In this document: positions 1-5,367 of the stretch, piece by piece | How the letters are laid out: every line of letters begins with the position of its first letter | Numbering within the stretch: the first letter of the stretch is position 1 | NCBI GenBank assembly: GCA_965652545.1 | Contig: CBFGWV010000315.1 | Coordinates: forward strand, 1-5,447 | Source of the DNA: CBFGWV01 sp965652545 | GTDB taxonomy: Bacteria > Pseudomonadota > Gammaproteobacteria > Competibacterales > Competibacteraceae | Direction of reading: 5' to 3' | Length of the DNA: 5,447 nt | Notes under the pieces: model-generated | Databases searched by the model: none | The model's input: only the letters and a program-made list of their open reading frames with translations | Told to the model about the DNA's origin: nothing | Position numbers and translations under genes: made by a program

Positions 1-1
1 C

Positions 2-28
2 GTAGGAGCGCACCCCTGTGCGCGATTC
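2..28 (+). repeat. REP palindrome with GTAG head
   Basis: The stretch opens with GTAG and carries a perfect 6-bp hairpin, GCGCAC (8-13) and GTGCGC (18-23), around the loop CCCT, followed by GATTC. A GTAG head next to a short GC-rich hairpin is the known layout of one class of repetitive extragenic palindromes in Pseudomonas, Stenotrophomonas and relatives, which are linked to RAYT transposases. It lies 46 bases beyond the queE stop codon, a typical REP position, where it could stabilise the 3' end of the que mRNA. It has no T tract, so it is not a good intrinsic terminator. Only one copy and its edge are visible, so a second, inverted copy outside the window is possible. Confidence 0.65.
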
Positions 29-73
29 GGCCGGGTATCAGCACCTAACGGTCGGGTATTGCCGAGCAGGGCA

Positions 74-715
74 CTAGCGGATTGCGAGAATCTTGTGCGT
101 CTGCAAACCCAGCCGCCACTGCGGATGGGCCAGGCAATAGGCCAGCGCGGCGCGCTGGTTGGCCTCCTGTTGCGGATCGTCCAGGGGTTGGAGGATGAAA
201 TGGCGGAAATCGAGCCCCGCGAATGCCTCCGGACGGGCCTCAGGCTCGGCTTGGGGAAAAACCAGTTTGAGCTCGTCGCCTGAACGCAGCGCCAAGGGCG
301 CGCTGCCTTTGGGGCTGACGCAGATCCAATCGACACCCCGCGGCGCCGGCAAGGTGCCGTTGGTTTCGATGGCGATCTCGAAGCCGCATTCGTGCAAGGC
401 GGCGATCAGTGCATCGTCCAGTTGCAGCAAGGGCTCGCCGCCGGTACACACCACATAGGGCGCACCGCCGCCGGGCCAGTAGTCAGCGGCCGCCGCCGCC
501 AGCGCCGCCGCACTGGCGAAGCGGCCACCACCCAGACCGTCGGTGCCGACGAAGTCGGTATCGCAGAACCGGCACACCGCTCGTGCGCGGTCGGCTTCGC
601 GCCCCGACCACAGGTTGCAGCCGGCAAAGCGCATGAAGACGGCCGGTCGCCCGACACGCACACCCTCGCCCTGCAAGGTGTAGAACATCTCCTTGACCGC
701 GTAGCTGCGGCTCAT
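74..715 (-). CDS. queE: 7-carboxy-7-deazaguanine synthase QueE (radical SAM)
   Basis: This 213-residue protein is a cytoplasmic radical SAM enzyme that contracts the ring of 6-carboxytetrahydropterin to 7-carboxy-7-deazaguanine in the preQ0 pathway. Visible motifs are the substrate-binding TLQGEG near residues 13-18, the cluster cysteines Cys33, Cys48 and Cys51, the SAM-binding GGEP at 92-95, ETNGT at 117-121, SPK at 134-136, and a C-terminal RLGLQTHK. The cysteine spacing is CX14CX2C, not the standard CX3CX2C; this expanded spacing is known from Burkholderia multivorans QueE. The start ATG overlaps the queD stop as ATGA (712-715). No clear Shine-Dalgarno precedes it, so translation probably depends on coupling to queD. 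It is the last gene of the visible operon. Length and motifs fit the family and I see no damage. Confidence 0.95.
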   Translation of the reverse strand: MSRSYAVKEMFYTLQGEGVRVGRPAVFMRFAGCNLWSGREADRARAVCRFCDTDFVGTDGLGGGRFASAAALAAAAADYWPGGGAPYVVCTGGEPLLQLDDALIAALHECGFEIAIETNGTLPAPRGVDWICVSPKGSAPLALRSGDELKLVFPQAEPEARPEAFAGLDFRHFILQPLDDPQQEANQRAALAYCLAHPQWRLGLQTHKILAIR

Positions 716-1755
716 TCGGGCAGGGCCGGCGGCAAAGCGCCGAGATTCAGCAGCACGCCGCAGTCGGGCGTCTGATCGACATCGACCCGCACCAGCGGCG
801 GCACGGACTCGCGGACCTGCTCGGCGATCCACGCCGCCAGCGTCGCCGGCCGCGCATCCACCAGCCCGGGGACGTCGGTGTCCAAGCGATGATGATCGAG
901 CAAGCGGTACGCCGGTTCGAAGCACCGCTTCACATCGCCGTAGTCGAACGTCCAGGCCAGCACATCGTCCAGCGGACCGGCCAGGTGCAAGGCCACGCGA
1001 TAGCTGTGCCCGTGCACGAGACGCCGGCTGTCGTCCTCCGGCGCATCGGCCCAGGTCAGCGCCGCCTCGAAGGTACGGCTCTTCCAGATGCGGAATTCCC
1101 GCCCATCGTAGTGACAGCCGGCGGTGGCGGTCTCCTGCACGGTAATCCAGCGCAGCCGCGGCCAGCCGGGAGCCAACAAATCCCACAACCACGCCGCCAG
1201 CCGCTCGCTGGTGGGGTTGTCCAGCCCGGGCAAGTCGTTGAGGCAGGCATGGTCGAGCACGAGGTGCAGCGGTGCCCAACGCTGCTCGATGACCTCGCTG
1301 TCCTCTTCCCGCGCGTGCACGGTAATGGTGAAGCCGTGGCCATGCATCCGCCCGCAGGGGTGGCCGTCGGGCACGTTGGGCAGTTGATGCGCCGCCTCGA
1401 TGCGGAAGCGGCGCCAGGTCATGGCGACGCCGGTCTCGTCGATGTCCACGCCTTGGCCGGGGGTACTGGCCACGCCGACGAGATCGCCCGGGCATTGGGC
1501 TTGCAGCCAACGGGCGATACCGGTGTCGCTGACATCATCCAGGCTGTCGTTGAGGTGGCTGTAGTCCAGCGGCAGCAGTCGTTGCACCAGCCAATCGCGC
1601 TCGCGCTCGATGTCGCCGCGGGGCCCGATCGGTGTGCGCAGGCGCACGGTGAAGCCGTGCCCGTGCAAGCGCCCGGCGCGGTCGTCCGGGGCCAGCCCGG
1701 CAATGGCGCGGGCGGCCTCGAAACGGCCGCGGACCTGGGCATACAACGCACTCAT
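712..1755 (-). CDS. queD: QueD-like 6-carboxytetrahydropterin synthase with three tandem PTPS domains
   Basis: QueD converts 7,8-dihydroneopterin triphosphate to 6-carboxy-5,6,7,8-tetrahydropterin, the step before QueE. The usual protein has about 120 residues; this one has 347 and reads as three successive PTPS/QueD domains at about 1-112, 113-220 and 221-347. The middle domain is complete: zinc histidines His123, His138 and His140, catalytic Cys134, Asp168-His169, and Glu208 in VQET. Domain 1 keeps HGH (31-33) but has Arg16, Ala27, Tyr65 and Ser97 at the other key positions. Domain 3 keeps HGH (248-250) and Asp287-His288 but has Leu233, Arg244 and Gln328. The outer domains are therefore probably non-catalytic. 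The chosen ATG overlaps the queC stop (1752-1755) and has a GAGG ribosome site at 1766-1769, eight to ten bases upstream. The frame stays open further upstream, but only as a shadow of queC. Confidence 0.9.
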   Translation of the reverse strand: MSALYAQVRGRFEAARAIAGLAPDDRAGRLHGHGFTVRLRTPIGPRGDIERERDWLVQRLLPLDYSHLNDSLDDVSDTGIARWLQAQCPGDLVGVASTPGQGVDIDETGVAMTWRRFRIEAAHQLPNVPDGHPCGRMHGHGFTITVHAREEDSEVIEQRWAPLHLVLDHACLNDLPGLDNPTSERLAAWLWDLLAPGWPRLRWITVQETATAGCHYDGREFRIWKSRTFEAALTWADAPEDDSRRLVHGHSYRVALHLAGPLDDVLAWTFDYGDVKRCFEPAYRLLDHHRLDTDVPGLVDARPATLAAWIAEQVRESVPPLVRVDVDQTPDCGVLLNLGALPPALPE

Positions 1756-2435
1756 ACCGTGGGCGCCTCGAACCGCTGCACCAGGGGGTCGGCGATGCCT
1801 GCCTCGGCAAAGCCTTTGGCCCGCAGCATGCATGCGGGGCAGTGGCCACAGGGGGGCTGCTGGCCGTTGTAGCAGGTGTGGGTGTGGGCCATGGCGGGCA
1901 GCGCGCCCAGTGCCTGCGCCATGTGTACCGTTTCGGCCTTGGTCTTGAACATCAACGGGGCGTGCAAGTTGATGCGTGCGTCCATCCCAAGGCAGATGGC
2001 CAGCTCCAGGGCTTTCAAGGTGTTTTCGCGGCAGTCGGGGTAGCCGCTGTAGTCGGTCTGGGCGACGCCGGTGACGAGGTGGCGGGCGCCGCGCTGGTAG
2101 GCATGAGCGGCGGCGAATGTGAGGAAGATGAGGTTGCGCCCGGGTACGAAGGTGTTGGGCAAGGCGTCGGCGGACACGGCATCGCTGACGGCGACGGTAG
2201 CGTCGGTGAGCGCATTGCCGCCGAGTGCGGCGAAGGTGTCGATGGGCAGTTCGGTGTGCGGCACGCCGGCCAGGGCGGCCACCTGGCGTGCGCAGTCGAG
2301 CTCGATACGGTGACGCTGGCCGTAGTCGAAGGTGACCGCCGCGACCCGCCCGCGGCCGAACCGCTCGAGGGCCCAGTACAGGCAGGTGGTGGAATCCTGC
2401 CCGCCGGAGAGCACGACGATGGCATCGGTACGCAT
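1752..2435 (-). CDS. queC: 7-cyano-7-deazaguanine (preQ0) synthase QueC
   Basis: This 227-residue cytoplasmic enzyme uses ATP and ammonia to turn 7-carboxy-7-deazaguanine into preQ0. The N-terminal PP-loop SGGQDS lies at residues 10-15, followed by FDYGQRHRIEL (36-46), the signature FVPGRN (96-101) and DYSGYPDCR (128-136). Four zinc-binding cysteines close the protein at Cys188, Cys196, Cys199 and Cys202, in the arrangement CX7CX2CX2C. Length is very close to the E. coli protein (231 residues). The ATG at 2433-2435 was chosen because the PP-loop begins eight residues later and AGGTG (2442-2446) lies six bases upstream; the longer open frame runs back into the divergent gene. It is the first gene of the operon and its TGA overlaps the queD ATG. 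Confidence 0.97.
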   Translation of the reverse strand: MRTDAIVVLSGGQDSTTCLYWALERFGRGRVAAVTFDYGQRHRIELDCARQVAALAGVPHTELPIDTFAALGGNALTDATVAVSDAVSADALPNTFVPGRNLIFLTFAAAHAYQRGARHLVTGVAQTDYSGYPDCRENTLKALELAICLGMDARINLHAPLMFKTKAETVHMAQALGALPAMAHTHTCYNGQQPPCGHCPACMLRAKGFAEAGIADPLVQRFEAPTV

Positions 2436-2515
2436 GTCGGACACCTGATCGGTCAAGGCAAAAAGGGGGCGTAAGGGTACGGTAATTGTACAAATGCGCA
2501 AGTAAACTGGGGGCC
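2436..2515. promoter_or_regulatory. Divergent promoter region between queC and yaiI
   Basis: These 80 bases separate the two divergent starts and contain the most AT-rich patch nearby. On the minus strand TACAAT (2485-2490) matches the -10 consensus at five of six bases and would start the que transcript about 40 bases before the queC ATG. No good -35 hexamer sits at 16-18 bases, so an activator or a weak promoter is possible. The perfect 8-bp palindrome TTGTACAA (2486-2493) overlaps this -10 and could be a small operator or chance. For yaiI no convincing promoter was found; a run of G (2509-2513) just before its ATG is a poor ribosome site. No preQ1 riboswitch was recognised. Confidence 0.4.
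2442..2446 (-). promoter_or_regulatory. Ribosome binding site of queC
   Basis: The minus strand reads AGGTG six bases before the ATG at 2433-2435. It supports the short queC start over any upstream start in the open frame. Confidence 0.6.
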
Positions 2516-2968
2516 ATGCACATATATGTCGATGCGGATGCGTGTCCGCGTGTGATCCGGGAGATTCTGTTTCGTGCGGCCCAGCGTACGGGCGTGCCGT
2601 TGACGCTGGTGGCGAACCAGCCGGTTCCGGTGCCGAAGGCGGCGCATATTCGGGCGGTGCAGGTGCCGGCGGGCTTCGATGTGGCGGATAACCATATCGT
2701 GCAGCAGGTAACACCGGCGGATATGGTGGTGACGCAGGATATTCCGCTGGCGGCGGAGGTGGTGGCCAAGGGGGCGCTGGCGATCAATCCGCGGGGCGAG
2801 GAGTACACGCCGGACAATGTGCGCCAACGGTTGGCGATGCGCAATCTGATGGAGTCGCTGCGCTCGACCGGCGAGGTGAGCGGTGGACCGGCGGTGTTCG
2901 GGACGCGTGATCAGCAGCACTTTGCCAATGCGCTGGATCGATGGCTGGCGAAGCATCGGGCCGGGTGA
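2516..2968 (+). CDS. yaiI: DUF188 / UPF0178 family protein, YaiI-like
   Basis: This 150-residue soluble protein matches the YaiI/YqxD family in length (E. coli YaiI has 152) and motifs. It starts with the family signature MHIYVDADACP, followed by VANQP near 32-36, GFDVADNHIV (53-62), ADMVVTQDIPLAA (68-80), INPRGEEYT (90-98) and a C-terminal RDQQHFANALDRWL. Conserved acidic residues Asp6, Asp8, Asp58, Asp69 and Asp75 agree with proposals that the family has a PIN-like nuclease fold. Its cellular role is not established and no substrate is claimed here. The ATG at 2516 was preferred over an in-frame TTG at 2486 because the family signature begins with this Met. The gene is divergent from queC and convergent with the MORN-C13 gene. 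No signal peptide or membrane segment is visible. Confidence 0.93.
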   Translation: MHIYVDADACPRVIREILFRAAQRTGVPLTLVANQPVPVPKAAHIRAVQVPAGFDVADNHIVQQVTPADMVVTQDIPLAAEVVAKGALAINPRGEEYTPDNVRQRLAMRNLMESLRSTGEVSGGPAVFGTRDQQHFANALDRWLAKHRAG

Positions 2969-2974
2969 GGCGGG

Positions 2975-3044
2975 GTCGGGCCTGGGTGATACCGAGGCTC
3001 CTGGCGCGTCGAGGCAGTCGGGCTTGGGTCGGTGCCGGGGCTCC
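2975..3044 (+). repeat. Imperfect direct repeat, 27/28 nt copies
   Basis: The segments 2975-3001 and 3017-3044 align over most of their length. Both begin GTCGGGC, then share TGGGT, CCG and GGCTCC, with a one-base gap and several substitutions in the middle. They start 42 bases apart. The second copy supplies the left half of the terminator hairpin downstream. This looks like a decayed local duplication; no function is claimed. Confidence 0.45.
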
Positions 3045-3054
3045 CGCCCCTTTT
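3037..3054 (+). terminator. Candidate intrinsic terminator of yaiI
   Basis: GGGGC (3037-3041), loop TCCC and GCCCC (3046-3050) form a perfect 5-bp GC stem followed directly by TTTT (3051-3054). It lies 68 bases after the yaiI stop and faces the right way. The stem and T tract are short, so it may be weak. The CCCCTTTT overlaps the left arm of the next palindrome, so the two structures compete. Confidence 0.5.
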
Positions 3055-3162
3055 GTGCCCGACCAGGTGTGCTCCGACGCGCGGTGAATACATCCATGTA
3101 CGCTCGACGGCCGCATCCATGCGGCCGACGGTCTGAGCACACCTGGTCGGACCCAAAAGGGG
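3047..3162. repeat. Palindromic element 1: 28-nt arms around a two-hairpin core
   Basis: The arms 3047-3074 and 3135-3162 are inverted repeats matching at 26 of 28 positions. Pairing continues inward through GAC (3076-3078) and GTC (3131-3133). The core between them holds two hairpins, each with a two-base CC loop: TACATCCATGTA (3089-3100) and CGGCCGCATCCATGCGGCCG (3108-3127). The element fills the gap between the convergent yaiI and MORN-C13 genes, so transcripts from either side would fold into a long cruciform-like structure. No open frame in it looks coding, and no flanking target-site duplication was evident. Its core recurs in the element at 5090-5367, so it is a dispersed repeat and not a one-off terminator. 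It resembles REP-type or MITE-like repeats of gammaproteobacteria; the family was not identified. Confidence 0.8.
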
Positions 3163-3223
3163 CTGCGTCAATGGCGGCCGGGCGAGACGCGCGCTGGCCC
3201 ACCCTGTGGACCGGCGCAATCGC

Positions 3224-4996
3224 CTACTCGACGGCTGCGAGTGCGGAAGGCACAGCCAAACGATCCCATTGCGCCTCGACCGCCGCGGCGCGGTGGACCT
3301 GAGGCTCCGACGGCTCGTAGGCCGCGCGGGCCTCTTCGCGGGCGACCACTTCGGCCTGGGCGCGGGTGTAGGCGTCCATCAACCCACTGGCCTGCGGCAA
3401 GGCGGTTTCCAGAAAGGCGCGGCCAAACTCCGTGAGCTCGGCATCGTCGCTGCAACCGAAGGATGTGCGGTCGTTGCGGGCGGCGGTGATGACCATGGTG
3501 CGGTCATCGCCGATTTCGGGAATGAAGCCGCCGGAGTAGCACGCCGAGATCACGACCACGCGGTGGGCGACGGGCAGCTCATCGAGCAGGCGGCCGAGTT
3601 CCGACGCCGGTAGGTTCAGCAGCTCCATACCCGGTTGGTTGATATACAGCTCGTGGTCGCGTGAGCCGTGACTGGTGAGGAACACCATAAGCACGTCCTG
3701 CTCGGGGTTCATGCGCTCGGCCATGGTCTTGAGACTGGCTTCGAGGCTGTGGCGGGTGGCCATCGGCAGGCGGTCGAGGGCGTCGCGGCTGTTGGACAAG
3801 GTGATCGTCCGGGCGCCGAATAAGTCGGTGAGCTGTTCGGTGGCGTAGTCCACTTCGCGACGGAATACGTGCTGCGAGCCGTCGCCGCCGAAGCTGATAG
3901 CGTACAGCTCGACGTGGTCGGGATCCCCCGGCTGCACTGCGGCCAATGCCGCCTCCAACAGGGCCGGCTGCGAGTACAGCACAGCCTCGACACGCTGCGC
4001 GGTCGCACGCGGGCCCTCGCCCTCGGTCAGACGGGTGGCGAACCAGCCGGCGGTCTTCGCCGCCAATGACCACGCGGTGGGGGCGGCCTCAACCACCTCG
4101 CCGTCGACGAATTCGTCCCATTCGAATGCGCCCAAGTAGCGCGAGCCGCCTGCATCCACCAGTTCGCCATGCCCGTGGTAGGCCTCGTATTCCAGCTCGC
4201 CGCGGTAACGCGACCCGTCCGGTTGCGTCACCTCACCGAGATTCATAACGTTCCAGCCCTCCCACAGCCCTTGACGCCGGACGCCGCCGTACTCCACCAG
4301 CACCCCGTAACCGTCCGGCTGCCCGTCCCTGGCCATACCGCGATAACGGCCCCAACTGGGGTAGTCGAACACGACAAGTCCACTGGCCAGTCCATCGACA
4401 AATTCACCAGTCACCGAGCCGCCCTCGCTCGTCACGAAGCCCTTGCCATTGAGCTCGCCTGCGACAAACTGCCCGGCCTGGACCGTGCCATCGCTCATTT
4501 CCAGACGGCCTTCACCCTCAAACTGCCAGTTCTGCATACCCCCGACGTAGTCATCACCGTCCGCGGTGACCATCCGAACCAGCCCGTTGGGATCACCCAA
4601 GCGGAACTCACCGGCGACCACCATCCCGCTCGTGGCCCGGTACTCACCCAGGCCTTGCGGATAGCCGGCGTGGAATTCACCGGCGTAGCGGCTACCGTCG
4701 GCAAACTGCGCCACGGCGACACCATCCGCCAGACCTGCGCGAAACTCGCCGGCCACGCGGTAGCCATCGGCCCGGATGAATTCGCCGTGACCGTCCCGCA
4801 GGCCAGCACGGAAGCCGCCGACATAACGGTCGCCATTGGTCCACTCGACCATGCCGTGACCGTCGGCCACACCATCGCGCAAGGGGCCGAAGTAGCGCCC
4901 GCCATCGGCAAACACGGCATCCGGCGCCGCCGTATCGGCAGCGGCAGTCAAGCTCAACAGGCATCCGGCAATCGCCGACAGTGTTCGCAGCGTCAT
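3224..4996 (-). CDS. Exported MORN-repeat protein with C-terminal caspase-like peptidase C13 domain
   Basis: The protein has 590 residues. The N-terminus MTLRTLSAIAGCLLSLTAAADTA resembles a Sec signal peptide, with a plausible cut near Ala20; IAGC at 9-12 could instead be a lipobox. Residues 35-300 hold about twelve MORN-type repeats (pattern YxGxFxxGxxxGxGxxxxxxG), regular at first and degenerate towards the end. Residues 361-555 resemble bacterial peptidase C13 proteins (legumain/GPI8 clan, caspase fold): LYAISFGGDGSQHVF, then VFLTSHGS with the likely catalytic His443, ISACYSGGF with the likely nucleophile Cys486, and the family-like NDRTSFGCSD (508-517). The catalytic pair is intact. The start is the ATG directly before the signal peptide; no strong ribosome site is visible. 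It stands alone as a gene. Substrate and role are unknown; location in the periplasm or cell envelope is inferred. Confidence 0.88.
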   Translation of the reverse strand: MTLRTLSAIAGCLLSLTAAADTAAPDAVFADGGRYFGPLRDGVADGHGMVEWTNGDRYVGGFRAGLRDGHGEFIRADGYRVAGEFRAGLADGVAVAQFADGSRYAGEFHAGYPQGLGEYRATSGMVVAGEFRLGDPNGLVRMVTADGDDYVGGMQNWQFEGEGRLEMSDGTVQAGQFVAGELNGKGFVTSEGGSVTGEFVDGLASGLVVFDYPSWGRYRGMARDGQPDGYGVLVEYGGVRRQGLWEGWNVMNLGEVTQPDGSRYRGELEYEAYHGHGELVDAGGSRYLGAFEWDEFVDGEVVEAAPTAWSLAAKTAGWFATRLTEGEGPRATAQRVEAVLYSQPALLEAALAAVQPGDPDHVELYAISFGGDGSQHVFRREVDYATEQLTDLFGARTITLSNSRDALDRLPMATRHSLEASLKTMAERMNPEQDVLMVFLTSHGSRDHELYINQPGMELLNLPASELGRLLDELPVAHRVVVISACYSGGFIPEIGDDRTMVITAARNDRTSFGCSDDAELTEFGRAFLETALPQASGLMDAYTRAQAEVVAREEARAAYEPSEPQVHRAAAVEAQWDRLAVPSALAAVE

Positions 4997-5089
4997 ATGC
5001 GGTCCATCATCCAGTCGTTGGGAACAGGCATGAGTGTAGCCAGAGTAGGCGCACGGCGGACCGAAGGATTGCCCAACCGCCGAACTTAA

Positions 5090-5367
5090 GTCGTCCAGGT
5101 CGGGCAGGTTGTCGGCAGACCATCGGCCGCAGGGATGCGGCCGCAGGAGGGTGTCTGGCCCCGGCGTCCGTCGCGAGGGAAGTCGGGATCGAGACAGATT
5201 CGTCGATCGCTCGCGGAAGATAGCCCTAGCTATCTGACAAGAGGGATCGGCGAATATGGCCGAGCCCGGCTTTCCGCAGCAGGACAGTCCGTGGCCAGAC
5301 ACCCTCCGCACACTCACACGGATGTGTTCACAGCGCGTCTGCCGACGACCTGCCCAACCCGGATGAC
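5090..5367. repeat. Palindromic element 2: nested inverted repeats with a split copy of the element 1 core
   Basis: The outer arms 5090-5120 and 5337-5367 are inverted repeats matching at 27 of 31 positions. Inside them, read on the minus strand, are the same two hairpins as in element 1: CACATCCGTGTG (5315-5326) and CGGCCGCATCCCTGCGGCCG (5124-5143). The first half-core (5315-5339) matches 3076-3100 at 21 of 25 bases and the second (5116-5143) matches 3108-3135 at 26 of 28. In element 1 the halves are seven bases apart; here they are 171 bases apart, separated by another inverted repeat. The element lies upstream of the MORN-C13 gene in opposite orientation to element 1. No transposase or target duplication is visible. 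Confidence 0.8.
5146..5307. repeat. Inner inverted repeat inside element 2
   Basis: GGAGGGTGTCTGGCC (5146-5160) is the perfect complement of 5293-5307. With four more bases the arms match at 18 of 19. The 124 bases between them contain further hairpins: GATCGA/TCGATC (5187-5192, 5203-5208), AGATAGC/GCTATCT around CCTA (5218-5235), and GCGGAA/TTCCGC (5213-5218, 5272-5277) enclosing the second of these. It separates the two halves of the shared core, so it may be an independent insertion or a variable module. No coding frame is apparent. Confidence 0.7.

Noticed and set aside
889..1872. Plus-strand open frame of 327 codons antisense to queD and the end of queC
   Set aside because: It overlaps genes with clear family motifs on the other strand, and its translation has no recognisable domain. 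In GC-rich DNA such antisense frames are common.
1842..2474. Plus-strand open frame of 210 codons antisense to queC
   Set aside because: It is rich in Gly and Val from mirrored queC codons, and queC has the PP-loop and zinc motifs.
2436..2515. preQ1 riboswitch upstream of queC
   Set aside because: At 80 bases, shared by two divergent starts, no hairpin plus A-rich tail of a preQ1 aptamer was found.
1756..2844. Upstream extension of the queD frame
   Set aside because: It lies within queC and reaches into the opposite-strand yaiI gene; the ATGA overlap and the GAGG site mark the true start.
3047..3162. Integron attC site
   Set aside because: The arms lack the R' and R'' core-site pattern (GTTRRRY and its complement), and there is no integrase or cassette array.
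4480..4960. MORN array region as DNA-level tandem repeats
   Set aside because: The repetition is at protein level; the DNA copies are diverged and are explained by the coding sequence.
5090..5367. Retron msr-msd RNA
   Set aside because: The nested inverted repeats are suggestive, but no reverse transcriptase is visible, and the shared core with element 1 fits a dispersed repeat better. The sequence right of 5447 was not available.
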